From an uncultured Opitutaceae bacterium (GTDB lineage Bacteria > Verrucomicrobiota > Verrucomicrobiia > Opitutales > Opitutaceae), in the NCBI GenBank assembly GCA_903929355.1, contig CAIYUN010000058.1, positions 1 to 64,000 of the forward strand: a DNA stretch of 64,000 nucleotides, written 5' to 3'. Below, in pieces: positions 8,841 to 17,526 of the stretch. Every line of letters starts with the position of its first letter. Position 1 is the first letter of the stretch. The notes under the pieces were generated by a model. It ran no database searches, was not told the origin of the DNA, and saw only the letters and a program-made list of their open reading frames with translations. A program made the translations under genes and the position numbers.

Positions 8841-10361
8841 ATGAATATCTTTCGCGTCAGCGTCGTCCCGGGCTGGTGGTTTGGCCCTCATTCGGTTCGG
8901 TCCGCGCTGCTGGTCATGCTGGCTGCGGTCGCCGCCCTTCCGGCGCTCGCCCAGTCCGGCCCCCGCGCTTCCCGCGACCAGGTGGCGGCGGCGCTGGTGG
9001 ACACACCCAAGATCCCCGCCGGGCCGTTTGCCCCCACCTGGGATTCGATCAAGGCCAGCTACCAGACCCCCGAATGGTTCCTCGATGCCAAGTTCGGCAT
9101 CTTCATGCATTTTGGGCTCTACTCGGTCGGGGCCCACCAAAGCGAATGGTATGAGAAATACATTTACGGGGGCAACGCCGCGATCGAACAGTTTCACGTC
9201 GATAAGTTCGGCCCGCTCGACACCTTCGGTTACATCAAGCTCGCCGACCAGTATGCGACGAAATTCGATCCCGACGTGTGGGCGGCGCTGTTCAAGAAAT
9301 CCGGGGCCAAATACATCGTGCCCACCGCCCAGCACCACGACGGCTTCGCCAACTGGGACAGCGCCTACACCCGGTTCAACTCGAAAAACTTCGGGCCCAA
9401 GCGCGACCTCATCGGCGACCTTGGCGCCGCCGTTCGCAAACAGGGGCTCAAGTTCGGGGTCTCCAACCACGGCATGGAGCATTTCACCTTCATCGTCACG
9501 CCCAAGGCGGACCTGAAAACCGATCTCTACGATCCGGCCTACGCCGATTTCTACCTGGTGGCCGACCGCAGCCCGGAGGCGTTGGTGAAATTTCTGTCCA
9601 CCTGGGTGAAGGAGAACGACGAGTTGATCGACAAATACCAGCCCGATCTCCTGTGGTTCGACAACGGGGTCAACGGCCGGGTCTTCGACCCGCTCAAGCT
9701 CGCGGTCGCCGCCTACTATTATAACCGGGCCGTCACCTGGGGCAAGCAGGTCACCCTCAGCACCAAGAGCGACGCCTACCTCGCCGGCAGCGTGCTCGAC
9801 TACGAGCGCCAGGGCCGCGCGCCCAAGCCGCTGGTCCCGACCGCCAACGTCTGGGAGGTGGACGACCCCATCGGCGAGAAATTCGGCTATGTCGAGGGCA
9901 TGAAGCTCACCACCTCGGCCGGGGTCGTGCGCACCCTCATCGAGGACACCTGCCGCGGCGGCGCGCTCATGCTCAACATCTCGCCCAAGGGCGACGGCAC
10001 AATCCCGGAGGAACAGCAGCAGATCCTCCTGGGGGTGGGCCGGTGGCTCGGGGTGAACGGCGACGCCATCTACGGCACCCGCACCTGGACGACCGCCGGC
10101 GAGGGTGACATCCGCTACACCAAGAAAGGCGACACACTTTACGCGATCGTGGAGAAGCCGGTCGCCGGCCACGAGGTGGTACTCCCCGCGCTCGCCGCCG
10201 GCAAGGCGCCCGCCGGTAAAATCGACCAGGTCGAGTGGCTCGGCTCGTCGGAGCCGGTGACTTTCACACAGGATGCATCCGGCCTGAAGGTGAATCTCCC
10301 CGCCAGCCTGCCGAGTGAGTTTGCCTCCGCGCTCAAGATCACCGGCCTGACCTTGAAATAA
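8841..10361 (+). CDS. Alpha-L-fucosidase, GH29
   Basis: Secreted retaining fucosidase of 506 residues with a long N-terminal signal (hydrophobic SALLVMLAAVAALPALAQ). Family markers in order: WFLDAKFGIFMHFGLYSV, YIVPTAQHHDGFANWDS, then LLWFDNGVN, whose Asp at about residue 274 is the expected nucleophile. Later comes RGGALMLNISPKGDGTI followed by the GVGRWLGVNGDAIYGT segment. A short C-terminal beta domain ends the protein. It precedes the GH95 gene by 12 bases, so the two are probably co-transcribed and act on the same fucosylated polysaccharide or host glycan. Confidence 0.93.
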   Translation: MNIFRVSVVPGWWFGPHSVRSALLVMLAAVAALPALAQSGPRASRDQVAAALVDTPKIPAGPFAPTWDSIKASYQTPEWFLDAKFGIFMHFGLYSVGAHQSEWYEKYIYGGNAAIEQFHVDKFGPLDTFGYIKLADQYATKFDPDVWAALFKKSGAKYIVPTAQHHDGFANWDSAYTRFNSKNFGPKRDLIGDLGAAVRKQGLKFGVSNHGMEHFTFIVTPKADLKTDLYDPAYADFYLVADRSPEALVKFLSTWVKENDELIDKYQPDLLWFDNGVNGRVFDPLKLAVAAYYYNRAVTWGKQVTLSTKSDAYLAGSVLDYERQGRAPKPLVPTANVWEVDDPIGEKFGYVEGMKLTTSAGVVRTLIEDTCRGGALMLNISPKGDGTIPEEQQQILLGVGRWLGVNGDAIYGTRTWTTAGEGDIRYTKKGDTLYAIVEKPVAGHEVVLPALAAGKAPAGKIDQVEWLGSSEPVTFTQDASGLKVNLPASLPSEFASALKITGLTLK

Positions 10362-10373
10362 CGCTCCGCTGCC

Positions 10374-12719
10374 ATGCCCAGGTCCTTCGCACTTCAGCTG
10401 GCCCCGCTCGTGCTGGCGCTCGCCGCACCAGCCCCCGCCGCTGACCTCACCCTGCGCTACGACCAGCCGGCGGCGCGCTGGATGGAGGCGTTGCCGATCG
10501 GCAACGGCCGCATCGGCGCCATGGTGTTTGGTGGCCTCGCGCAGGAGCAGCTCCAGTTCAACGACATCACGCTGTGGACCGGCACCGAGACGGTCCGCGG
10601 TACCTACCAGGCGTTCGGCGACCTTTTGCTCAACCTGCCCGGCCACGACGTCGGGTCGACGAACTACACGCGTGACCTCGACCTCGAGCACGGCACCGCC
10701 CATGTGGCCTACACGAAGGGTGGGGTGACCTTTCAACGCGAGATTTTTGCCAGCCACCCCGCGCAGGTGATGGTGCTTCATTTCACGGCAAGCAAACCCG
10801 GCTCCTACACCGGCAGCATTGAGCTCACAGACATGCACGGGGCCACGATCACGGCCGCCGTTGACCGTATCATGGCCGCCGGGAGCCTGGCCGGGTCGGC
10901 GCGGGTGGGGGCACCGCCGGCCGCGCCTGCCGGTGGACGCGGTGGCCGTCGCGGCGCAGGGTTGGCGGCCAACCCGACCACCTATGAGAGTCAGCTCAAG
11001 CTCCTCCCGGAAGGCGGCACCTTGGGAGTGGAGGGCAACAAGCTCACCTTCACCGGCTGCGACGCGCTCACCATCCTCCTCGGCGCCGGAACGAGCTACG
11101 CCTTCGACTATGCCACGCACTATCAGGGTGAGAATCCGCACGCGCGCCTCACCGCGCAGCTTGACACCGCCGCAAAAAAGCCCGCCGCGACGCTGCTGGC
11201 GGAGCACGAGCAGGATTACCGCGCGTTGTTCGGCCGGGTCGACCTGAACCTCGGCGAGACCGCGCCTGCAACCCTCACGCTCCCCACCGACCGGCGCCTC
11301 GCCGCCTACAAGGCCAACGGCAACGATCCGGGCCTCGAGGCGCTATTCTTCCAGTTTGGCCGCTACCTGCTCATGTCGTCCTCGCGCGACAGCCTCCCGG
11401 CCAACCTGCAGGGCCTGTGGAACGCGAGCAACAGCCCTTCCTGGGGTTCCGACTACCACACCAACATCAACATCGAGATGAACTACTGGCCCGCCGAGCC
11501 GACCAACCTTGGCGAATGCACCCTGCCGCTGTTCAACTTTGTCGAGGCGATGATCCCCTCCTACCGCATCATTGTCGCGCGCACGGCCGCCCAGGCCCTG
11601 GCGGGTAATTCGCCGCGCCCGCCCCGGGCCGGCGATCCTGTCGAGTCGTTTCTCTCGGCCGAGGGCCAGCCCGTGCGCGGCTGGGCGGTGGCCACGCAGT
11701 CCACCCCATGGGGCCAGACCGACTACACTTGGAACAAGAGCGCCAACGCCTGGTATGCCCAGCATTTCTACGAGCACTACCTGTTCACGCAGGACAAAAA
11801 GTTTCTCGCCGAAACTGCGTATCCGTTGATGAAGGAGGTCTGCCAGTTTTGGGAGGACGACATGAAAAAGCTGCCCGACGGCACCTACGTCGCACCCAAT
11901 GGCTGGTCGCCCGAGCACGGCCCGCATGAGGACGGGGTCACCTATGACCAGGAGCTGCTGTGGGACCTGTTTGACAACAGCGTCCACGCGGCGGACGTGC
12001 TGGGCAACGACCGGGCGTTTCGCGACGAGATCGCCAACCTGCGCGACCACCTCGCCCTGCCCAAGGTTGGCACCTGGGGCCAGTTGATGGAATGGATGAC
12101 GGAAAAGACGGGCCAGGCGTCGGATGTCGGCCAGCTCGACACCCCGACCGACCATCACCGCCACATCTCGCAGCTGTTCGGCCTCTATCCCGGGCACCAG
12201 ATCACGCCGCAGACGCCAGCCTGGTTTGCCGCGTCCAAGGTCACCATCAACGCGCGCGGCGACAACGGCGCGACCGAGTGGTCGTTTGCCTGGCGCACCG
12301 CCATGTGGGCGCGTCTGCTCGACGGGGAAAACGCCTACGCGCGCCTGCGGCACGAGCTGGCCTACTCGCCCAACGACCGGACCGCTGGCACCTCCGCCAA
12401 CCTGTTTGAAAACTACCCGCCCTTTCAGATCGACGGCAACCTGGGGGGCACGGCTGCGATCTGCGAGATGCTGCTGCAAAGCCAGACGCCCGAGATCACC
12501 CTGCTGCCGGCGCTCCCCAAGGCCTGGGCGACCGGGGCGTTCCATGGCCTGCGCGCCCGCGGCGGCTTCGCGGTGGATGCCGCCTGGAAGGACGGAAAGC
12601 TGACCTCGGCCACCATCACGAGTGTCACCGGCACCGGCGGAAAAGTCCGCTACGGGGAAAAGATCGTGGACCTGAACCTAAGTCCGGGCCAGTCGAAGAC
12701 CCTCGGCCCGGCGCTCTGA
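10374..12719 (+). CDS. Alpha-L-fucosidase family GH95
   Basis: Secreted inverting enzyme of 781 residues, signal peptide ending near APAPAADL. Family motifs: WMEALPIGNGRIGAMVFGG and FNDITLWTG at the start, NIEMNYWPAEPTNLGEC (the paired Asn residues of the active site), NGWSPEHGPHEDGVTYDQE, and FQIDGNLGGTAAICEMLLQ near the end. GH95 members remove alpha-1,2-linked L-fucose, and some act on L-galactose. An Ala/Pro then GGRGGRRG insert interrupts the N-terminal region at about residues 180-200, resembling the one in the GH2 neighbour. It probably forms an operon with the GH29 gene. Confidence 0.93.
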   Translation: MPRSFALQLAPLVLALAAPAPAADLTLRYDQPAARWMEALPIGNGRIGAMVFGGLAQEQLQFNDITLWTGTETVRGTYQAFGDLLLNLPGHDVGSTNYTRDLDLEHGTAHVAYTKGGVTFQREIFASHPAQVMVLHFTASKPGSYTGSIELTDMHGATITAAVDRIMAAGSLAGSARVGAPPAAPAGGRGGRRGAGLAANPTTYESQLKLLPEGGTLGVEGNKLTFTGCDALTILLGAGTSYAFDYATHYQGENPHARLTAQLDTAAKKPAATLLAEHEQDYRALFGRVDLNLGETAPATLTLPTDRRLAAYKANGNDPGLEALFFQFGRYLLMSSSRDSLPANLQGLWNASNSPSWGSDYHTNINIEMNYWPAEPTNLGECTLPLFNFVEAMIPSYRIIVARTAAQALAGNSPRPPRAGDPVESFLSAEGQPVRGWAVATQSTPWGQTDYTWNKSANAWYAQHFYEHYLFTQDKKFLAETAYPLMKEVCQFWEDDMKKLPDGTYVAPNGWSPEHGPHEDGVTYDQELLWDLFDNSVHAADVLGNDRAFRDEIANLRDHLALPKVGTWGQLMEWMTEKTGQASDVGQLDTPTDHHRHISQLFGLYPGHQITPQTPAWFAASKVTINARGDNGATEWSFAWRTAMWARLLDGENAYARLRHELAYSPNDRTAGTSANLFENYPPFQIDGNLGGTAAICEMLLQSQTPEITLLPALPKAWATGAFHGLRARGGFAVDAAWKDGKLTSATITSVTGTGGKVRYGEKIVDLNLSPGQSKTLGPAL

Positions 12720-13232
12720 GCCCACCCATGCCGTTTTGTAGGGGCGCAGACTCTTGTCGGGCCGTAGCCAAAAGGCGAAGGCCGATGCTGCGCCCGGCAC
12801 GGACCCAAGGGGGCGCATCCCAGTTTCTTGCAGGCTGTGGTTGAGGGCTGGCCTCCGTCCGGTTGCAGGCAAAATTCGGATTAAGCGCAAAGACGCCAAG
12901 CGGCAAAGACGCGGAGGGGCGGAGTTTGGCCACGAAAAGGCGCAAAAAGCTTTTCCTGGGGCGAGGCGCCCCATCGGCCGATAGGCGCGTGGAGACCGCG
13001 CGGCGTAACGTGAATGAATCTTCGGGCCTCTTGGGGACAAAATCCGGGTTCCCTTCCGCACTTTCATCCCTCCGCGTTTCCACGATCTGGCCTTGGCGGC
13101 TTCGCGGCTTTGCGCTTAATCCGAAAGCCAAATCGAGCGGCTCCTGAGTTGTCTTGCAATAAAGTGAGAAGCGCCCGGCCCAAAGCCGCCTTGCGGCTTG
13201 CGCGGGCGCGACGAACCGGATGAAACTAGGGC
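12720..13232. repeat. Intergenic region with family C and G-like repeat arms
   Basis: No gene is seen in these 513 bases. Family C left arm at about 12874-12910 (TTCGGATTAAGCGCAAAGAC, CGCCAAG words) pairs with a right arm at about 13091-13126 ending GCGCTTAATCCGAA. Between them lies a family G-like arm (GGCCACGAAAAGGCGCAAAA) near 12928. The 12721-12860 stretch contains GTAGGGGCGCAGAC-type sequence that I could not assign. Confidence 0.7.
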
Positions 13233-14039
13233 GTGAAAATCATCCGTTACCTCGACCGCGCCGGGCAGGCGCATTATGCCAGCGAGCAGCCCGACGGCTC
13301 CGCCCTCGCCATTGAGGGCGACATCTTTGGCGCGCACCAGGTCACCTCCCGCCGGGCCGAGGTCGCCAAGCTCCTGGCGCCGGTCGTGCCGGTGCAGATG
13401 ATCTGCATCGGCCTCAATTACCGGCGCCATGCCGAGGAGACCAAGGCGAAGATTCCCGAATTCCCCGTGGTGTTCTTCAAGAACCTTGGGGCGCTCCAAA
13501 ACCCCGGCGACCCGATCCAGCTCCCCACCCATCTGGCCAGCCACGAGGTGGACTATGAGTGCGAGCTCGTGGTCGTCATCGGGAAAACCTGCAAAAACGT
13601 GCCCCGCGCCCGCGCGCTCGACTTCGTGCTCGGCTACACCTGCGGCAACGACGTGTCGGCCCGCGACTGGCAGAAGCAGTTTGGCGGCAGCCAGTGGTGC
13701 CGTGGCAAATCCTTCGACACCTTCGCGCCGCTCGGTCCGCGTCTCCTCACCCGCGACGAGATCCCCAACCCCAACGCCCTGACCATCGCCACGATCCTCA
13801 ACGGTGAACGGGTGCAGGATTGGAACACCAACGACATGATCTTTGACGTGCCGACCCTCATCGAGTTCCTCAGCGGCAGCACCACCCTCCCCGCCGGCAC
13901 GGTGATTTTCACCGGCACCCCCCACGGCGTCGGCATGGCCAGCACCCCGCCTCGCTGGCTGAAACCCGGTGACACCATGACGGTCGCGATTGAAAAGATC
14001 GGCGAGCTCACCAACCCCGTCGTGCTTGAAGGCGCATGA
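13233..14039 (+). CDS. Fumarylacetoacetate hydrolase (FAH) family protein
   Basis: 268 residues from GTG 13233. The FAH fold markers are MICIGLNYRRHAEE, the metal-binding acidic cluster HEVDYECELVVVIGK (about residues 107-121), LGYTCGNDVSARDWQ, and the late TVIFTGTPHGVG and LKPGDTMTV segments. The family cleaves carbon-carbon bonds of 2,4-diketo acids. Its stop overlaps the lutA start by four bases (ATGA), which indicates coupled translation. With fucosidases upstream and lactate oxidation genes downstream, a 2,4-diketo-3-deoxy-L-fuconate hydrolase giving pyruvate and L-lactate is a reasonable inference. Other acylpyruvate substrates remain possible. Confidence 0.88.
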   Translation: MKIIRYLDRAGQAHYASEQPDGSALAIEGDIFGAHQVTSRRAEVAKLLAPVVPVQMICIGLNYRRHAEETKAKIPEFPVVFFKNLGALQNPGDPIQLPTHLASHEVDYECELVVVIGKTCKNVPRARALDFVLGYTCGNDVSARDWQKQFGGSQWCRGKSFDTFAPLGPRLLTRDEIPNPNALTIATILNGERVQDWNTNDMIFDVPTLIEFLSGSTTLPAGTVIFTGTPHGVGMASTPPRWLKPGDTMTVAIEKIGELTNPVVLEGA

Positions 14040-14806
14040 ACCTCGCCGACCGAATCCGCCCCGATGCCGGCCGCCGGGTGCAGCTCATGGCGACCTGCCT
14101 GTGCGACGCGTTTTACGACGACGCGGCCCGCGCGACCGTCGAGGTGCTCGAGCACCTGGGCTGCACCGTGGAGTTTCCCGCGGCGCAGACCTGCTGCGGC
14201 CAGCCGGCCTTCAACGGCGGCGACTGGCCGGCCTCCCGCAAGGTCGTGCGCCACACCGTGGAGACTTTCGCCGGCGACTGCCCGGTCGTCGTGCCGAGCG
14301 GATCGTGTGCGGCCATGATGTTTCACGGCGCGCTGCTGGAGTTTGAGAGGGAGGCCGACCTGCCCGCCGTCGCGGCGCTCGGCCGGCGCACCTGGGAACT
14401 GGCCGACTTCATTGTCCACGGCCTGGGGGTCACGACCTGGCCGGGGCGCTACGACGCACGCATCGCCTTTCATCGTTCCTGTCACGGTCGCGGCACGCCG
14501 AGCAGCGCGGCGGCCGAGCAGTTGCTCGGCTCCGTCGCGGGTCTCACCCTCGCCCCCTTCGGCGAGGGGGAGCAGTGTTGCGGCTTCGGCGGGACCTTTT
14601 CGGTCAGTTTCCCGAACATCTCCGCCGGCATGGGCGAGCTGAAGCTGGACCACCTGCGCGCGGCGAAACCCGACGTCCTGGTGTCCGGCGACATGAGCTG
14701 CCTGATGCACCTCGGCGGCCTGGCCGAGAAGGACGGCCGTCCGGTCAAAACCCAGCACCTCGCCCAAGTTCTCCGCGACGCCCTGAAAAACGGAGGGCTG
14801 ATTTGA
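14036..14806 (+). CDS. lutA: L-lactate utilization protein LutA (cysteine-rich CCG-domain protein)
   Basis: 256 residues with two CCG cysteine-rich modules. TCLCDAF, TCCGQPAFNGGDW and PSGSC form the first. HRSCHGRG, QCCGFGGTFS and DMSCLMH form the second. LutA with LutB and LutC makes the iron-sulfur L-lactate oxidase that feeds pyruvate to central metabolism. The length and cysteine spacing match LutA rather than the larger GlcF subunit. Translation is coupled to the FAH-family gene upstream. LutB follows after about 290 bases of repeat-containing DNA, which is an unusually long gap for this operon. Confidence 0.92.
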   Translation: MNLADRIRPDAGRRVQLMATCLCDAFYDDAARATVEVLEHLGCTVEFPAAQTCCGQPAFNGGDWPASRKVVRHTVETFAGDCPVVVPSGSCAAMMFHGALLEFEREADLPAVAALGRRTWELADFIVHGLGVTTWPGRYDARIAFHRSCHGRGTPSSAAAEQLLGSVAGLTLAPFGEGEQCCGFGGTFSVSFPNISAGMGELKLDHLRAAKPDVLVSGDMSCLMHLGGLAEKDGRPVKTQHLAQVLRDALKNGGLI

Positions 14807-15099
14807 TGGCCACAAAGAGGCACAAAATGGCGCTCACCCGCAGGGGACCGTCCCAGCGCGCCTATCGGCGCGACGCCCGCCCGCGTCCGAGCGCTCCGTA
14901 TAAGTGACAATCAGTGTTCATCGGTGGTTAACGCTCCAGGTTTGTCCCCCTTCTCCCTCACTTCGTTTCCTTCGTGCCCTTCTGTTCAAATCCATCTCCG
15001 TCATCCGTGCCGACCGTGTCCTCCAAAGCCTTGTCGAAGGAGGATCCGCGTCATCCGCGGGGAGAATCCTTCCTCTGTTTCCTCCTGTAAAATCCCTTC
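14807..15099. repeat. Repeat-filled gap between lutA and lutB
   Basis: Starts with a family G left arm (GGCCACAAAGAGGCACAAAA, about 14809-14828) followed by a core CAGCGCGCCTATCGGCGCGA at about 14857. The same core follows a similar arm in the lutB-lutC gap. From 14996 to 15070 there is a second repeat (CCGTCATCCGTG, AGGAGGATCCGCGTC, TCCGCGGG) that recurs at 60022-60083. No gene is seen. Confidence 0.75.
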
Positions 15100-16542
15100 A
15101 TGAAATTCCAGCAGATCGACCAGTTTGCCGCCCACCTGCGCCCGTCCACGCGCGCGGCGGTCTATGATGGCTCGAAAAAGGGGCACGAGAAGCGCACGCA
15201 GGTCCTCTTCGATCATTACCCCGATCCCGACCGGCTCCGCCAGCTCGCCGGCGAGATCAAACAGCACGTCATCGAGAACCTCGACACCTACCTCCCGGCC
15301 ATCGAGGCGAAGCTGAAGGCCAACGGCGTCATCGTCCACTGGGCCGCCACGGCCGAAGCGGCCAATGAAGCGGTGCTCGCCATCATGCGCGCCCGGAACG
15401 CGACCAGGATGGTCAAGGCCAAGACCATGGTTTCGGAGGAGACCGAGCTCGCGCATTTTTTGGAGAAAAACGGGGTCGAGTGCATGGAGACCGACCTGGG
15501 CGAGTTCATCGTGCAGATTGATCACGACCACCCCTCGCACATCGTCAAGCCGATCATCCACAAGAACCGCCGCGACATCGCCACTTCGTTCGAGAAAAAC
15601 GGCCTCGGGGCCTACAACGACGACCCGCAGACCATCACCCGCCGCGCCCGGGACTTTCTCCGCAAGAAATACCTCGTGGCCGATGTTGCGCTGACCGGGG
15701 CCAATTTCCTCGTGGCCGAGAGCGGCCGGCTTGTGCTGGTGACCAACGAGGGCAACTCCCGCTTCTGCCTCGCCGCGACCCGCTGCCACATCGCGATGGT
15801 GGGGATCGAGAAGATCCTCCCGCGCGACCGGGACCTCGGCCTGCTGCTCAACCTCCTCGGCCGCAGCGGCACCGGCCAGCAGCTCACCGTCTATACCGAG
15901 TTCATCACGGGCCCCCGCGCGCCCGCCCAGCCCGACGGCCCCGACGAGATGCACGTGATCCTCGTGGACAACGGCCGCACCGACGTGCTCGCCAGCGACT
16001 GCCGCGACATCCTCCGTTGTATCCGCTGCGGGGCCTGCCTCAACGTCTGCCCCGTGTACCGCCAGGCGAGCGGGCACGCCTACCGCAGTGTCTATCCCGG
16101 CCCGGTCGGCGCGGTGCTGTCACCGCTGCTGATGGGAAAGGATTTTCCGGAAAAAGCCGACCTGCCCAAGGCGTCGTCGCTGTGCGGGGCGTGCAACGAA
16201 GTCTGCCCCGTGGACATCCCCATCCCCGACCTGCTCCTGCGCCTGCGGGAGAAAGGCAAGCGCGAGCACTCCGCCGCCGCGGCCGCCGGGACTCCCCCGA
16301 TGGGGGCCTGGTCGTTGCTCGCCTCGCAGCCCACTGCGTGGAAAGCCGCGCTCCTGGGCGGCAGGATCATCAATTATCTCCCCACGAAAATGTTGCCCAT
16401 CCCCGCGCTGCGCGCCTGGGAGGGCAAACGCTCGCTCCCCGCCTGGCGCGGCGGCGAGTTCCGCCACTGGTTGAAGGGTAGGGCGCGATCGCCGGGCGCG
16501 CCGCCACCGACCTCCGGTGGTCAATCCCCCCGCCCTTCCTGA
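15100..16542 (+). CDS. lutB: L-lactate utilization protein LutB (iron-sulfur subunit)
   Basis: 480 residues. The N-terminal two thirds form a LUD domain (ARNATRMVKAKTMVSEE, GVECMETDLGEFIVQ, LTGANFLVAESGRLVLVTNE). The C-terminal part is a ferredoxin-like module with two Cys clusters: CIRCGACLNVCPVY and CGACNEVCPVDIPIPDLL. It passes electrons from lactate oxidation toward the respiratory chain on the cytoplasmic side. The last 25 residues are Pro/Ser/Gly-rich and look variable. ATG 15100 begins MKFQQIDQF and gives a normal length. Confidence 0.94.
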   Translation: MKFQQIDQFAAHLRPSTRAAVYDGSKKGHEKRTQVLFDHYPDPDRLRQLAGEIKQHVIENLDTYLPAIEAKLKANGVIVHWAATAEAANEAVLAIMRARNATRMVKAKTMVSEETELAHFLEKNGVECMETDLGEFIVQIDHDHPSHIVKPIIHKNRRDIATSFEKNGLGAYNDDPQTITRRARDFLRKKYLVADVALTGANFLVAESGRLVLVTNEGNSRFCLAATRCHIAMVGIEKILPRDRDLGLLLNLLGRSGTGQQLTVYTEFITGPRAPAQPDGPDEMHVILVDNGRTDVLASDCRDILRCIRCGACLNVCPVYRQASGHAYRSVYPGPVGAVLSPLLMGKDFPEKADLPKASSLCGACNEVCPVDIPIPDLLLRLREKGKREHSAAAAAGTPPMGAWSLLASQPTAWKAALLGGRIINYLPTKMLPIPALRAWEGKRSLPAWRGGEFRHWLKGRARSPGAPPPTSGGQSPRPS

Positions 16543-16550
16543 CCAAGCCA

Positions 16551-16663
16551 TGGCCACAAAAAGCACAAAAATCCGTTTCTTCGGCCAGCCACGTCACAGC
16601 GCGCCTATCGGCGCGACGCAGGTGCTTGCCACCGGACATGCCCCTTGTGCCTCTTTGTGGCCA
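16551..16663. repeat. Family G inverted-repeat element (CACAAAG words)
   Basis: Left arm TGGCCACAAAAAGCACAAAA at 16551-16570, right arm TTGTGCCTCTTTGTGGCC at about 16645-16662. The loop holds CAGCGCGCCTATCGGCGCGA, also present after lutA. The right arm ends nine bases before the lutC start codon. Confidence 0.85.
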
Positions 16664-16671
16664 ATCTCCGC

Positions 16672-17286
16672 ATGAGCAACGACCGCGAAACCATCCTCAC
16701 CCGCGTGCGTGACGCGCTCGCTCCGCTCAAGGAGCGCGCGCCGCTCCCCGACTGGGATACCGAGCTGGCCATCATGCGCCGGCTCGTGCCGGCGCATGAG
16801 CCGTGGGTCCTCTTTTGCGAGCGTCTGGTGGCGGTCAACGGACTCCCGCTCGATTCCGCCGCGGCGCTGGCCGCCTGGTTGCGCGAGCACCAGCACCTCC
16901 ACGGCTACTGCGACCCCGCGCTCTGGCCGCGGCTGGCGGCGCATTTCGGCGAGGGTTTCACGGTTGAGACGGAGTATGACCGCGCGCGGGTGGATGACTA
17001 CCAGTTTGGCATCACGGCGGCGGCGGGCGCGGTCGCCGAGACCGGCACGCTCATCCTCGACGACCGCGCCACGACGCGCCGGCTGGCCGCGCTCACCCCG
17101 TGGGTGCACATTGCCGTGCTGTCCCGGGCTGCCATCTTTGCGGACCTCCAGCAGGCGGTGGCGGCGATGGGCGATGACCCCAACATCATCTGGTGCACCG
17201 GCCCGTCCAAGACAGCCGACGTCGAGGGCATCCTGATTGAGGGCGTTCACGGCCCCGGCATCCAGATCGCCCTGCTGCTGGGCTGA
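16672..17286 (+). CDS. lutC: L-lactate utilization protein LutC (LUD domain)
   Basis: 204 residues from ATG 16672 (MSNDRETILTRVRDAL). A single LUD domain: DDYQFGITAAAGAVAETGT, then GPSKTADVEGILIEGVHGP, the conserved signature near the C-terminus. LutC is the third subunit of the L-lactate oxidation complex. The frame opens earlier at 16645, but that would translate the repeat right arm. With LutA and LutB it completes the set, so the strain should be able to oxidise L-lactate without a flavin LldD enzyme. Confidence 0.92.
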   Translation: MSNDRETILTRVRDALAPLKERAPLPDWDTELAIMRRLVPAHEPWVLFCERLVAVNGLPLDSAAALAAWLREHQHLHGYCDPALWPRLAAHFGEGFTVETEYDRARVDDYQFGITAAAGAVAETGTLILDDRATTRRLAALTPWVHIAVLSRAAIFADLQQAVAAMGDDPNIIWCTGPSKTADVEGILIEGVHGPGIQIALLLG

Positions 17287-17291
17287 ACCCT

Positions 17292-17482
17292 GAAAAGCGC
17301 AGAAGGGTTTCACCGAGAACACAGAGCCCAGCCACAGAGTTCACGGAGCAAACCACCGAAATAATCCAGAGTGGCGGCAAACCTCCCACCCGGTGGGTGA
17401 CGGCAAAATTTTCTCACCTTCCGATGCATTTCTCTATGAACTCGGGTTTTATCTCTGTGCCCTCCGTGACCAAGTTCTGCTT
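17292..17482. repeat. 190-base family E element, copy 1
   Basis: Left part: AAAAGCGCAGAAGGG, then ACAGAG words. Right part: GATGCATTTCTC, GAACTCGGGTTTTATCTCTG, then GTGACCAA. The central segment contains CGGTGGGTGAC. Closely related copies are at 47441-47620 in the same orientation and 44765-44930 in the reverse orientation. Confidence 0.9.
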
Positions 17483-17526
17483 CTGCCGAGGCGCGCTCGT
17501 CCTCCCCGGACTGATCCGGGCGAAAC

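Noticed and set aside
8814-11207. Long minus-strand frame antisense to the GH29 and GH95 genes
   Set aside because: Charged, low-complexity translation; the plus strand carries full catalytic motifs.
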